DNA of 59,106 nt from an uncultured Clostridia bacterium (GTDB lineage: Bacteria; Bacillota; Clostridia; Christensenellales; Pumilibacteraceae), in the NCBI GenBank assembly GCA_944363615.1, contig CALVUQ010000007.1, positions 1 to 59,106 on the forward strand, read 5' to 3'. Position numbers and translations under genes: made by a program. Position 1 is the stretch's first letter. Each line of letters opens with the position of its first letter. Shown piece by piece: positions 26,679 through 35,431 of the stretch. The notes under the pieces are model-generated. The model did no database searches, had not been told where the DNA came from, and saw only the letters and a list, made by a program, of their open reading frames with translations.

Positions 26679-29090
26679 TCAGACCACAAGGTTTATAAGT
26701 CTGCCTTTGATTACGATTGCTTTTTTGACTGCGGCGCCGGCTAAAGCCTCAATGACCTTGGGGTCGGAAAGGGCTATTTTTTCGATTTCGGCGTTATCGG
26801 CGGAGGAGGGTACGTTTATCTTGGCTTTAACGCGGCTGTTTATCTGTACCGCCAACTCGATTTCGTCTTTTACAAGCTTGCTTTCGTCGCATACGGGGTA
26901 GGAGGCGTTGAATACCGAATCCTTTCCGCCTTTAAGCGAATACAACTCTTCGGCGATATGGGGCACAATGGGCGCAAGAATCTTTATAAGCGTGTCCGAG
27001 GTTTCTTCCATAAGCGCGGGCGAAACTTTGCCGTCCGTTTTGTACATCGTGTTGACAAGCTCCATTATCCTGGCGATGGCGGTGTTAAAGGAAAATGCCT
27101 CCATGTCCGCGGTCACGCATTTGATGCAGTAATTAAGCGCATAGGCAAGTTCCTTTTCGGCGGCCTTATCGACCTTTTCGGCGGGATGATCTTTTAAAAC
27201 CATGCGTTCCACGCGGTCGAGGAATTTGGAAACGGACTTGATTCCGTCGTCGCTCCAGGGCCCGCCTTCCATATAGGAAAAGCCGAACATAAGGTACATC
27301 CTGAACGTGTCGGAGCCGTATTCATCCACGTATTTGTCGGGATTGATTATGTTGCCTTTGCTCTTGCTCATGCGCGTGCCGTCGGGTCCGAGAATAACGC
27401 CCTGATGCACAAGCGACTTAAAGGGCTCGTCGAAATGAATGTAACCCATGTCGCGCAAAGCCTTGGTTATAAAGCGGGAGTAAAGAAGATGCATGCAGGC
27501 GTGTTCCGCGCCGCCGACATACTTGTCTACGGGCAGCATTTTATCGATAAACTCTCCGTCAAAGGGCTTTTCCGCGTTCTTTGCGTCGGGGTAGCGCAGG
27601 TAATACCAGCTTGAGCACACGAAAGTGTCCAGCGTGTCCGCGTCGCGTTTTGCCGGAGCGCCGCAAACGGGACAGGTCACGTTCATGAACTCTTCGCATT
27701 TTCCTAACGGCGATTTGCCGTCGGGCGTGAAGTTGACGTTGTAGGGAAGCTCCACGGGTAAATCTTTTTCGGGTACGGGTACGGCGCCGCAATGGGGGCA
27801 GTGTATGACGGGTATGGGTGCGCCCCAGTAACGCTGGCGCGATACCGACCAGTCGCGTAAACGGTAGTTGACTTTTACACCGCCTTTGCCCGCTTTTTCC
27901 AGCTTCTTTAAGATTGCGCGTTTTGCGTCCGCGGTTTTCATGCCGTCGAATTCCGCGCTGTTTACGTTTACGCCGTATTCGACGTAAGGCAATTCGTCAT
28001 TTTTGCCGTCCGCGGATTTAACCACTCGTTTTACGGGAAGACCGAATTTTTTTGCGAATTCGAAGTCGCGCGTGTCGTGTGCGGGCACGCCCATAACCGC
28101 GCCCGTGCCGTAAGTGGCAAGGCAGTAGTCGGCAATCCAGACGGGAACCTTTTCCCCGTTGACGGGGTTAATGCAATATGCGCCCGTAAAACAGCCCGTT
28201 TTTTCCTTGGCGGTGGACAGTCGGTCAATATCGCTTGCTTTGGCGGTTTCCGACTTATAAGCTTCGACGGCCGCTTTTTGCTCGGGCGTGGTGATTTTAT
28301 CGACAAGAGGATGCTCGGGGGCGAGAACCACGTAGCTGACGCCGTAAAGAGTGTCTGCGCGGGTGGTGAAAACGCGGAAGACGTCGCCGCTTTCCAACGT
28401 GAATTCCACCTCGCCGCCCTCGGATCTGCCGATCCAGTTTCTTTGCATCAGCTTTGTTTTTTCGGGCCAGTCTATTTTGTCGAGGTCGCGCAAAAGCTCC
28501 TCGGCGTAATCGGTTATTTTAAAGAACCATTGGGTCATTTCCTTGCGCACGATCTGAGTGCCGCAACGCTCGCATTTGCCGTCGACGACCTGTTCGTTAG
28601 CGATGACGGTGTTGCAGGAGGAGCACCAGTTGACGGGGGAAAGTTTCTGGTAAGCAAGTCCTTTTTTGTAAAGCTGTAAAAACAGCCACTGCGTCCACTT
28701 GTAGTATTCGGGCGCGCAAGTATATATTTCGGCATTCCAGTCGAACATCGCGCCCATGTTTTTAAGCTGTTTTTCCATGGTGGCGATGTTTTTCATCGTG
28801 CTGTCTTTGGGATGGATGCCCGTTTTTATGGCGTAGTTTTCCGCAGGCAGTCCGAAAGCGTCAAAGCCCATGGGCTGAAAAACCTTGTATCCCTGCATGC
28901 GTTTGAATCGGGCAAACGAGTCGGTGGGACCGTAGTTGTACCAGTGACCCAGGTGAAGGTTAGCGCCCGAGGGGTAGGAAAACATTTCGAGAACGTAGTA
29001 TTTTTTATCTGCTTTGCTTTTGTCGAAAGCGTAAAGATTTTTATCCTGCCAGATTTTATTCCATTTTTGTTCAATAGCTTTATAGTCCAT
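26679..29090 (-). CDS. leuS: Leucine-tRNA ligase
   Basis: Charges tRNA(Leu), 803 residues, class I with inserted editing domain. The HIGH-type motif is [20 protein letters not shown] near residue 45. The editing domain has [23 protein letters not shown] near 240 and a [13 protein letters not shown] segment near 329, and KMSKS is read as RMSKSKGN near 577. A zinc-type Cys4 insert (CSSCN...CERCGT) lies near 160. It has its own promoter and is convergent with alaS. Confidence 0.97.
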   Translation of the reverse strand: MDYKAIEQKWNKIWQDKNLYAFDKSKADKKYYVLEMFSYPSGANLHLGHWYNYGPTDSFARFKRMQGYKVFQPMGFDAFGLPAENYAIKTGIHPKDSTMKNIATMEKQLKNMGAMFDWNAEIYTCAPEYYKWTQWLFLQLYKKGLAYQKLSPVNWCSSCNTVIANEQVVDGKCERCGTQIVRKEMTQWFFKITDYAEELLRDLDKIDWPEKTKLMQRNWIGRSEGGEVEFTLESGDVFRVFTTRADTLYGVSYVVLAPEHPLVDKITTPEQKAAVEAYKSETAKASDIDRLSTAKEKTGCFTGAYCINPVNGEKVPVWIADYCLATYGTGAVMGVPAHDTRDFEFAKKFGLPVKRVVKSADGKNDELPYVEYGVNVNSAEFDGMKTADAKRAILKKLEKAGKGGVKVNYRLRDWSVSRQRYWGAPIPVIHCPHCGAVPVPEKDLPVELPYNVNFTPDGKSPLGKCEEFMNVTCPVCGAPAKRDADTLDTFVCSSWYYLRYPDAKNAEKPFDGEFIDKMLPVDKYVGGAEHACMHLLYSRFITKALRDMGYIHFDEPFKSLVHQGVILGPDGTRMSKSKGNIINPDKYVDEYGSDTFRMYLMFGFSYMEGGPWSDDGIKSVSKFLDRVERMVLKDHPAEKVDKAAEKELAYALNYCIKCVTADMEAFSFNTAIARIMELVNTMYKTDGKVSPALMEETSDTLIKILAPIVPHIAEELYSLKGGKDSVFNASYPVCDESKLVKDEIELAVQINSRVKAKINVPSSADNAEIEKIALSDPKVIEALAGAAVKKAIVIKGRLINLVV

Positions 29091-29117
29091 TTCGTTCGCT
29101 CCGTAAAAACTTTTTCA

Positions 29118-29147
29118 ATTATAAACTTTTATTGTATGTTAAGTCAA
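29118..29147 (-). promoter_or_regulatory. Promoter of leuS
   Basis: On the minus strand: TTGACT (29142-29147), an 18-nt spacer, TATAAT (29118-29123). The leader is only about 20 nt, so no T-box is possible from this start. Confidence 0.7.
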
Positions 29148-29169
29148 GAAAAAACGCGTAAACTGAGGA

Positions 29170-29217
29170 AAAAACGCGCTTAAATCCCCGATAACAGCCT
29201 TTTAAAGCCTTAAACGC
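29170..29217 (-). terminator. Terminator after the first AraC gene
   Basis: On the minus strand GCGTTTAA pairs with TTAAGCGC across a loop holding a smaller dyad, followed by TTTTTT. Confidence 0.55.
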
Positions 29218-29219
29218 GG

Positions 29220-30113
29220 TCAAAGCACGTTGTCCACTTTAATGGAGCGCGCATACTCCGTAAGCGTCATGTTGGTGGTTTTTTTGAACTGTCTTGAAAA
29301 ATAATGCAGGGAAGAATACCCAAGTTTATAGGCTATTTCGGTAAAAGTGTATTTGTCGCAGCTTATCAGCTTTTTCGCCTCGTCCGTTTTAAGGGCGGTG
29401 AAATACTGCATTACCGTCATGCCCGTGTTTTTTTTGAAAATAGTTTTTATATACGTTTTTGAGAAGAACAATACGGAAGAAATGTCGCTTAAAGTGACGG
29501 TGGAGTATACGTTTTCCTTAAGCATTTCTTTGATCCGGTCGGTAAGCTCTCCCGCGTTTTTGGGGTTATGGCGGGTCTTGTCCGCAATCGCGGTGTGATT
29601 GCGGTAAATGGATATCAGAAGCTGTTCGATATACATCTTGATAAGTTGCTCGCCGCCGAAGGGCCTGTCGTCCGCCTTGTGCATTTTGGTAAGATATACG
29701 TCGTTAAGCTTGTCCGTGAAGCATACGCTGCTTTCCCGCACGATTTTGCTTAAAATGTCCTTTTCCGCCTCGCTTAAAGCGGTGCGCATATCCTCGAAAG
29801 AACGCATCGAAGGGCTGTGACACTCGAAAGACAGTATTACCGAGTTGGCAAAACGGTTGTCCGTACGTATGGAATGATATTCGTTTGGCTTGTGAAAATA
29901 CGCTTCCCCCTGAGTCAGCTCGAATTCCTTGTCGCCCGCGGTAATGTGCGCTTTACCCGAGTCCAGATAAACGAACTCCCAAAAGTCGTGTTTTTCCCCT
30001 TCGAAATCGAACTTCTGCCCGTATTTGAAGTAATGCACCGTGTAAACCGCTTTAACGTTTATCGCGGAAGACAGCGGAGTTTTGACATAAGTTGTTTTAT
30101 TCCCGTTATTCAT
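29220..30113 (-). CDS. AraC family transcriptional regulator (amino-sugar cluster)
   Basis: A cupin-type sensor domain (residues about 20-110, with HDFWEFVYLDSGKAHI and a FHKPNEYHSI segment) is followed by a two-helix-turn-helix AraC domain (last ~100 residues, with FSKTYIKTIFKKNTGMTVMQY and IAYKLGYSSLHYFSRQFKK). It is divergent from the ROK-PIG-L-SIS operon and probably controls it. Two starts are possible. The ATG at 30131 has no room for a ribosome site. The ATG at 30113 lies 6 nt after a TATAAT box, so the mRNA may be leaderless; that start is given here. Confidence 0.85.
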   Translation of the reverse strand: MNNGNKTTYVKTPLSSAINVKAVYTVHYFKYGQKFDFEGEKHDFWEFVYLDSGKAHITAGDKEFELTQGEAYFHKPNEYHSIRTDNRFANSVILSFECHSPSMRSFEDMRTALSEAEKDILSKIVRESSVCFTDKLNDVYLTKMHKADDRPFGGEQLIKMYIEQLLISIYRNHTAIADKTRHNPKNAGELTDRIKEMLKENVYSTVTLSDISSVLFFSKTYIKTIFKKNTGMTVMQYFTALKTDEAKKLISCDKYTFTEIAYKLGYSSLHYFSRQFKKTTNMTLTEYARSIKVDNVL

Positions 30114-30119
30114 AGTCGC

Positions 30120-30148
30120 ATTATATATCATCCTGCGTTTTTATGCAA
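30120..30148 (-). promoter_or_regulatory. Promoter of the first AraC gene, with start codon at the expected +1
   Basis: On the minus strand: TTGCAT (30143-30148), a 17-nt spacer, TATAAT (30120-30125), then six bases and an in-frame ATG at 30113. Confidence 0.5.
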
Positions 30149-30197
30149 GCACTTGTGTCCTTTAGTGCAAATTTGTTTTCTTTTTTGTACTGCCGTT

Positions 30198-30274
30198 AAA
30201 GGCGTAAAGGTATATAATTATATCATAACGCATTACGGTCGCAGCATGTTCCGCCGAAGATTGCCGGGAACACC
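30198..30274 (+). promoter_or_regulatory. Probable activator-dependent promoter and leader hairpin of the ROK operon
   Basis: A good -10 (TATAAT, 30213-30218) has no matching -35 at the right spacing. Instead two direct repeats close to GTAAAGG (about 30195-30210) lie before it, as expected for a site needing an activator. In the leader TGTTCC pairs with GGAACA (about 30247-30272). Confidence 0.4.
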
Positions 30275-30309
30275 GACCGAGCCGCGGCGACACTACAAGG
30301 AGAATCGCA

Positions 30310-31650
30310 ATGAAAAGACTTATCGACAAAAACTTCATGCCGATGGCGATAGTGCTGAGGGATTTCAAAAAAGAAGTAGCCGCCGCCCCGCATAAGACGC
30401 TTACGGTTTGCGTGGAAAGGGAAAAGGGCTACAACTACAGCTATAAACTGGATATATTCAAGGACAACGACGAGAAAAATTACGCCGTCGCGGAAAGAAT
30501 CGTAAAGACGCTTATCTGGCTTGTGGGCGGATACAAAGTTTACGTTGCGGGCGACTCGTACATCGCGAAACGGCTTAAAGAGGATTACAGTATGGACGGC
30601 GCACGTCGGTTCGACGCGGACTTCATGGCAAACGTTTACGAGGCTCCGTTCGAGATTATAGAATGTGCCGAAAAAGACATTCCGCCGCTTAAGGAAAGCT
30701 CCTTTAACATCGGCGGGCATTTTGAAGGCTGCCGCATAGGCTTCGACGCGGGCGGTTCCGACCGTAAGGTCAGTGCAGTCAAAGACGGCGAGGTGCTTTA
30801 CAGCGAGGAAGTTTTGTGGCTGCCCAAAGTAAACGAAGATCCTTCGTACCACTACAACGAAATTTATACGGCTTTCAAAACAGCCGCGGACAAATTGCCC
30901 AGGGTGGACGCGATAGGCGTTTCCAGTGCGGGCATTTACGTCGACAATAAAATCATGGCGGCGTCGCTGTTCGTCAAAGTTCCCAAGGAAAAGTTCGACA
31001 AACAAGTAAAAAACATGTATATCGACATTGCCTCCAGATTCGGTGACGTGCCGCTGTTCGTGGCTAACGACGGCGACGTTACCGCGCTTGCCGGCGCCAT
31101 GGAGCTTAACGACACCAAAGTTCTGGGCATCGCCATGGGGACAAGCGAGGCGGCAGGGTACATCAACAAGGACGGCGGCATAAACGGCTGGCTTAACGAG
31201 CTGGGCTTTGTGCCGATATGCTTCAACCGCGAGTGCGTCGACGACTGGAGCGGCGACGGCGGAGTGGGTTCCAGGTATCTGTGCCAGGAGGGTGTGATTC
31301 ACCTTGCCGAGCTTTTGGGACACAGGTTCACCGAGGATACGCCCGCCAAAAAACTTAAAGCCGTGCAGACCATGATGGAAAGCGGCGACAAGCGCATAAA
31401 GGATATTTACCTTAACATGGGCGAATATCTGGGGTACGCGATTGCGTATTACACCGAGTTTTACGATATAAAGCACGTTTTGCTTCTGGGGCGCGTCACC
31501 AGCGGGGAGGGCGGCAACATTCTGATGGAAGAGGCCAGGAGAATCGTTCGCGAGGAGTTCGGCCTTAATATAGACATAACCATGCCCGACGAAAACAACC
31601 GCAGATTAGGTCAAAGCATAGTGGCGGCTTCGCTTCCGGAGCTTAAATAA
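30310..31650 (+). CDS. ROK-type sugar kinase with an N-terminal extension
   Basis: 446 residues. From about residue 140 it is an actin-like ATPase of the ROK/hexokinase group: RIGFDAGGSDRKVSAV as phosphate-1, DAIGVSSAGIYVDN, FVANDGDVTALAGAM with the likely catalytic aspartate, GIAMGTSEAAGYIN as the second phosphate loop, and KHVLLLGRVTSGEGG near 395. The first ~135 residues are an extra domain not found in standard ROK kinases. AAGGAG precedes the ATG. It is the first gene of an operon with a PIG-L deacetylase and a SIS isomerase, so N-acetylglucosamine or a relative is the likely substrate; this is inference. Confidence 0.8.
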   Translation: MKRLIDKNFMPMAIVLRDFKKEVAAAPHKTLTVCVEREKGYNYSYKLDIFKDNDEKNYAVAERIVKTLIWLVGGYKVYVAGDSYIAKRLKEDYSMDGARRFDADFMANVYEAPFEIIECAEKDIPPLKESSFNIGGHFEGCRIGFDAGGSDRKVSAVKDGEVLYSEEVLWLPKVNEDPSYHYNEIYTAFKTAADKLPRVDAIGVSSAGIYVDNKIMAASLFVKVPKEKFDKQVKNMYIDIASRFGDVPLFVANDGDVTALAGAMELNDTKVLGIAMGTSEAAGYINKDGGINGWLNELGFVPICFNRECVDDWSGDGGVGSRYLCQEGVIHLAELLGHRFTEDTPAKKLKAVQTMMESGDKRIKDIYLNMGEYLGYAIAYYTEFYDIKHVLLLGRVTSGEGGNILMEEARRIVREEFGLNIDITMPDENNRRLGQSIVAASLPELK

Positions 31651-31678
31651 GGAATTAAATTCCAAGGAGAAGACAGCA

Positions 31679-32524
31679 ATGAAACTCAACAACAAAAACG
31701 CAGAAGTGTTTTTCCCCGACGGGAAAGAGGATCTTAAGCGCACGACTCATCTTGCGATTTCCGCGCATCACGATGACATCGAACTTATGGCGATGCACGG
31801 CGTGCTTGAGTGCTTCGGAAGGGAGGATAAGTGGTTTACGGGCGTCGTCACCACCGACGGCGCGGGAAGCCCGAGAGACGACCTTTACGCCGATTTCACC
31901 GATGAGCAGATGAAAGCCGTCCGCATCGTGGAACAGAAAAAGGCCGCGTTTGTGGGCGAATACGCCGCTCAGCTTTTGCTGGGATATACCTCAAAAGAAG
32001 TTAAGGACGGCAAAAACGAAAAAGTAATAGAAGATTACATGCGCATTATCGAGGAAACCGCACCCGAGGTTATTTATACACATAACCCCGCCGACAAGCA
32101 CGACACTCATTGCGCCGTTGTGCTGCGCGTTGTAGAGGCTCTGCGCCGTCTGCCGGCCGATAAACGTCCCAAAAAACTGTACGGCTGCGAGGTCTGGCGC
32201 GATCTCGACTGGATTAACGACGAGGAAAAAACCGTTTTCGACGTCAGCGCTCATCCCAATATCAGCGCGGCGGTCATAAGCGTTTTCGACTCCCAGATCT
32301 GCGGCGGAAAACGCTACGATCTGGCTGCGCAGTGCCGCCGTACCGCAAACGCCACTTACTTTGCCAGCCACGGCGTGGATCAGTCCAACGCGCTTAATTA
32401 CGGCGTGGACATGACTCCGCTTATCACGACGGATCTCAGCGTATCTCCGTTCGAGTTTATCGAAGGATATATTGACAGCTTTAAGCGCGACGTTCGCGAA
32501 AGAATTGACAGACTGACTAAGTAA
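31679..32524 (+). CDS. PIG-L family N-acetylglucosamine deacetylase
   Basis: Zinc-dependent deacetylase of the LmbE/PIG-L fold, 281 residues. The metal and catalytic motif reads ISAHHDDIELMAMHG near residue 26 (family AHPDD), and the third ligand lies in HNPADKHDTHCAV near 135. The family removes acetyl groups from GlcNAc or its conjugates. AAGGAG lies before the ATG and the gene starts 28 bp after the kinase. In this operon it could replace NagA by deacetylating GlcNAc-6-phosphate. No signal peptide, so cytoplasmic. Confidence 0.85.
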   Translation: MKLNNKNAEVFFPDGKEDLKRTTHLAISAHHDDIELMAMHGVLECFGREDKWFTGVVTTDGAGSPRDDLYADFTDEQMKAVRIVEQKKAAFVGEYAAQLLLGYTSKEVKDGKNEKVIEDYMRIIEETAPEVIYTHNPADKHDTHCAVVLRVVEALRRLPADKRPKKLYGCEVWRDLDWINDEEKTVFDVSAHPNISAAVISVFDSQICGGKRYDLAAQCRRTANATYFASHGVDQSNALNYGVDMTPLITTDLSVSPFEFIEGYIDSFKRDVRERIDRLTK

Positions 32525-32553
32525 AGTCGGCTTTTTGAAAGAGAGGTTTACTT

Positions 32554-33639
32554 ATGGATTACAAAAACACGCTTATGTGGAAGGAAATTTCGGAAGCGGG
32601 TGAAGCGCTTGAAAATTTTCTTTCCGTCAATGCCGATACGATAAACGGCTTGACCGCCGCGGTGGAGAAAAAAGACGTAAAAAATATCTGCCTTGCAGGC
32701 CGCGGAACTTCCGACCACGCCTTGATATATTTTAAGTACGTAGCGGAAATTTTGTCTGAGTATACGGCGGGATACGTTGCCCCCTCTGTGGTAACCATGT
32801 ACGACGGCAACGTTAATTTCGGCGGGAATCTGGTGATAGGCTGCTCTCAAAGCGGTTACGCCGCGGACGTCATTGCCGTCATAGAAAAGGCAAAATCCCA
32901 GGGCGCGGTTACGCTTGCCGTTACAAACGATACTCAAAGCCCGCTTGCCAAGTGCGCCGAATTCCATCTTTATCTGAACGCCGGCAAGGAAGTAAGCGTT
33001 GCCGCGACAAAGACGTTTACGGTTCAGCTTTACGCTTTCCTTATACTTGCCTGCGCTTTAGGCAAACGCGGAGATCTTATCGGAAAATACTCCTCGCTAT
33101 ATAAACGCATACCTTTTTACGCTGAACAGGCGGACGCTTTTACCGATAAAGCGGCGCTGGACCTGAAGGACATGAAAGACGGCTTTTCTCTTGCGCGCGG
33201 AATAACCTATTCCATTGCGTTTGAAAGCGCTCTTAAACTGCAGGAAACTTGTTACATAAGAATGCGCGGTTATTCCATGAGCGATTTTTATCACGGGCCC
33301 ATGGCAATGGTGGGGGAAGGGACGTATCTTCTGGTTTTTGCACCCGCGTTTTCGGGCAGTAACGAGGCTTTGAAGGCAAATCATTTCGCCGACCAGAAAA
33401 AATGTCTGGAAAAAATGCTGTCTTTGGGCGCCGACATAACGCTTGTCACCGACAACGCCATGTTCGACGAATACAAGGAAAAAGTTCACGTCTACAAGTT
33501 TGCTCCCGTGGGCGACGAGTTCGAGTGTATGTTCGCCTTCGCGCTTTTCGCACAGATGCTTGCCTGCAAAATCTCCTGTGAGACGGGCAATAATCCCGAT
33601 AATCCCAAAGCGCTTAAAAAAGTTACGATAACCAAATAG
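32554..33639 (+). CDS. SIS-domain sugar-phosphate isomerase/deaminase (GlmS isomerase-like)
   Basis: 361 residues made of two SIS domains, equivalent to the isomerase half of GlmS without the glutaminase half. ICLAGRGTSDHALIYFKY near residue 46, VIGCSQSGYAADVIAVIEKAK near 93, EVSVAATKTFTVQLYAFLIL near 147 and EFLYHGP-like YSMSDFYHGPMAMV near 245 match GlmS/AgaS/NagBII proteins. Without an ammonia-supplying domain it more likely removes the amino group (GlcN-6-P to Fru-6-P). It follows the deacetylase by 29 bp and is the last gene of the operon. Confidence 0.85.
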   Translation: MDYKNTLMWKEISEAGEALENFLSVNADTINGLTAAVEKKDVKNICLAGRGTSDHALIYFKYVAEILSEYTAGYVAPSVVTMYDGNVNFGGNLVIGCSQSGYAADVIAVIEKAKSQGAVTLAVTNDTQSPLAKCAEFHLYLNAGKEVSVAATKTFTVQLYAFLILACALGKRGDLIGKYSSLYKRIPFYAEQADAFTDKAALDLKDMKDGFSLARGITYSIAFESALKLQETCYIRMRGYSMSDFYHGPMAMVGEGTYLLVFAPAFSGSNEALKANHFADQKKCLEKMLSLGADITLVTDNAMFDEYKEKVHVYKFAPVGDEFECMFAFALFAQMLACKISCETGNNPDNPKALKKVTITK

Positions 33640-33692
33640 TTTTCCTCGTTCTTCTGCCGCTATCCGCGGTGAGGAAATTCATACTCCTTAAG

Positions 33693-33762
33693 AAAAGATT
33701 CCTCCTTTTCGTCTTCGGTTTCGGTTTACCTGAGGGCGTCTTACATAAAGAGGGGATCTTTT
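33693..33762 (+). terminator. Possible terminator after the SIS gene
   Basis: AAAAGAT(T)CCTC can pair with GAGG(GG)ATCTTTT across a long loop; a shorter GAAAAG/CTTTTC hairpin is an alternative. The remainder of 33640-34002 shows no gene. Confidence 0.3.
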
Positions 33763-34002
33763 CGTTTAAAAATAAGCCGTGTTGCCGTCATCTGCAAGGC
33801 TTAGCTATAAATATTTTCGGTAATCCGACTGTTTCGCGTTTATAGGAAGCGTTGCGCTTTCGGAATGTGTTTTGTTAAATCCGGATTTACGGTTTTATAA
33901 TGAAGTTTTCGGCGTTCAGCCTTGACCTTTGAACAAAAGGATTTTTAGCGGCATAAATTTTCCCGTTAAACAATTTTATACCGTAAAACCCGCAAAAAAC
34001 GG

Positions 34003-34032
34003 TTGCTTTTATAGGATATAAAGGTTTATAAT
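34003..34032 (+). promoter_or_regulatory. Promoter of the AEC transporter, very close to its start codon
   Basis: TTGCTT (34003-34008), an 18-nt spacer, TATAAT (34027-34032). The ATG at 34042 is only nine bases after the -10, leaving a leader of zero to three bases. Confidence 0.55.
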
Positions 34033-34041
34033 GTTCGCGTT

Positions 34042-35115
34042 ATGCAAGTGGATTTTCTCACATCGGTTATCAGCGTGGGCATCATGATTGCTTTGGCGGT
34101 GCCCGGATTCATTCTTAAGCGCAAAAATATGCTGCCGGATAAGGCGGTGGCCGCGCTTGTGGCGGTACTTATCTACGTTTCGCAGCCGTTTATGACGATA
34201 GACTCCTTTCTTGAAAAGGACTATCAGCCGCAGCTTTTGGGCGGAATGGGTATATCTTTCGTTTTGTCGCTGGCGTTTCACGTGCTGGTTTATTTTATGG
34301 CAAAAGCGGTGTTTGCGTTTTTTCCCGATAAACCGCGCTCAACGGCTTCGATTGGCGAATCCGTTTCGGAAAAAGAAGCGGCGGAAAATCCCGAGGGTAA
34401 AGAAGCCAACGGTCCTGAGCTGTACGCGCAGCGGAATATTGAGGCGGAAAAGCGCATCTGCGTAATCACTTCTTTCATGGGCAACGTCGGTTTTATGGGA
34501 ATTCCCGTCATGAAAGCCCTTTTCCCGCAAAGCCCCGAAATGCTGATTTACACGGCGGTTTTCATACTCGGGTTCAATATCGCAAGCTGGACGCTGGGCG
34601 TTTACACAATTACGGGCGATAAAAAGCACATAAGTTTGCGTAAAGCGCTGTTAAATCCGCCCACCGCAGCGCTTGTGGTGGCGCTGCCGCTGTTTTTCTT
34701 CAAAAGTTATATTCCGGCGGACGTGCTTACGCCTGTGGCAAGCGGAATAGGCTATCTTTCGGACATGACTCTTCCGCTGTCCATGATTATTCTCGGTATA
34801 AGGCTTGCCGATATTAAATTCAAGTTGCTTTTTACGGACGTAAAAGTGTACGTCGTATGCCTAATAAAACTTGTCGTCGCGCCCCTTATTTGCTTCGGAA
34901 TAATGTACCTTCTTAAGCTTGCGTTTCCCGCGCTTGAAAAGTCCGTCATCGTCACCGCTTACATAGTTATTGCCATGCCCTCCGCGTCGCTTACGCTTAC
35001 GTTTGCCGAAATGTTCGACGGCGACAGAGCCACTGCGGTTAAAACAACCATTCTCACCACGATTTTAAGCGTAATAACCATTCCGCTTTTAATGCTGCTT
35101 TGCAATTTTATCTGA
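34042..35115 (+). CDS. AEC (auxin efflux carrier) family transporter
   Basis: Membrane protein of 357 residues with about ten hydrophobic segments in two halves. It has the typical early block VPGFILKRKNMLPDKAVAALVAVLIYVSQPFM and a second half ending in IAMPSASLTLTFAEMFDG. Bacterial members export or import malate and other small organic acids. A charged, Glu-rich insert (about residues 100-135) lies in the central cytoplasmic loop. There is no ribosome site before the ATG, and the promoter leaves almost no leader. It stands alone between two sugar clusters. Confidence 0.85.
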   Translation: MQVDFLTSVISVGIMIALAVPGFILKRKNMLPDKAVAALVAVLIYVSQPFMTIDSFLEKDYQPQLLGGMGISFVLSLAFHVLVYFMAKAVFAFFPDKPRSTASIGESVSEKEAAENPEGKEANGPELYAQRNIEAEKRICVITSFMGNVGFMGIPVMKALFPQSPEMLIYTAVFILGFNIASWTLGVYTITGDKKHISLRKALLNPPTAALVVALPLFFFKSYIPADVLTPVASGIGYLSDMTLPLSMIILGIRLADIKFKLLFTDVKVYVVCLIKLVVAPLICFGIMYLLKLAFPALEKSVIVTAYIVIAMPSASLTLTFAEMFDGDRATAVKTTILTTILSVITIPLLMLLCNFI

Positions 35116-35431
35116 TCCTTTTTTTCAACGCGCTTTCCGCTTTTTTGCGATTGAAAAGACATCGGTTTATTGCGTTTATTCGTCGCTAAAAAGCAATAAG
35201 GATTTATCACAAAAATGAATTTCAGGTCCGTGAATTTGCCGCTTTTTGCCGTCGGTAAACCGAAAATTTCATATAAGACGATTTAAGACGATTATTGAAA
35301 AAAACATAAATCAGACTTTGAGTTAAAAAGTGATCGGTTTTTGTAAAACGGGCTTTAATAACTGCACTTAATGCGATAAGCGATATAACTTAAAACAATA
35401 CAATCATATTTTCTGGATAAGGGGAGAAACA
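35116..35431. other. Intergenic region without a recognised gene
   Basis: 316 bp. A weak inverted repeat (TTTTTCAA...TTGAAAAG, about 35121-35158) follows the AEC stop but lacks a T-run. A TATAAC at about 35384 could be a -10 for the next gene, without a clear -35. Confidence 0.4.
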
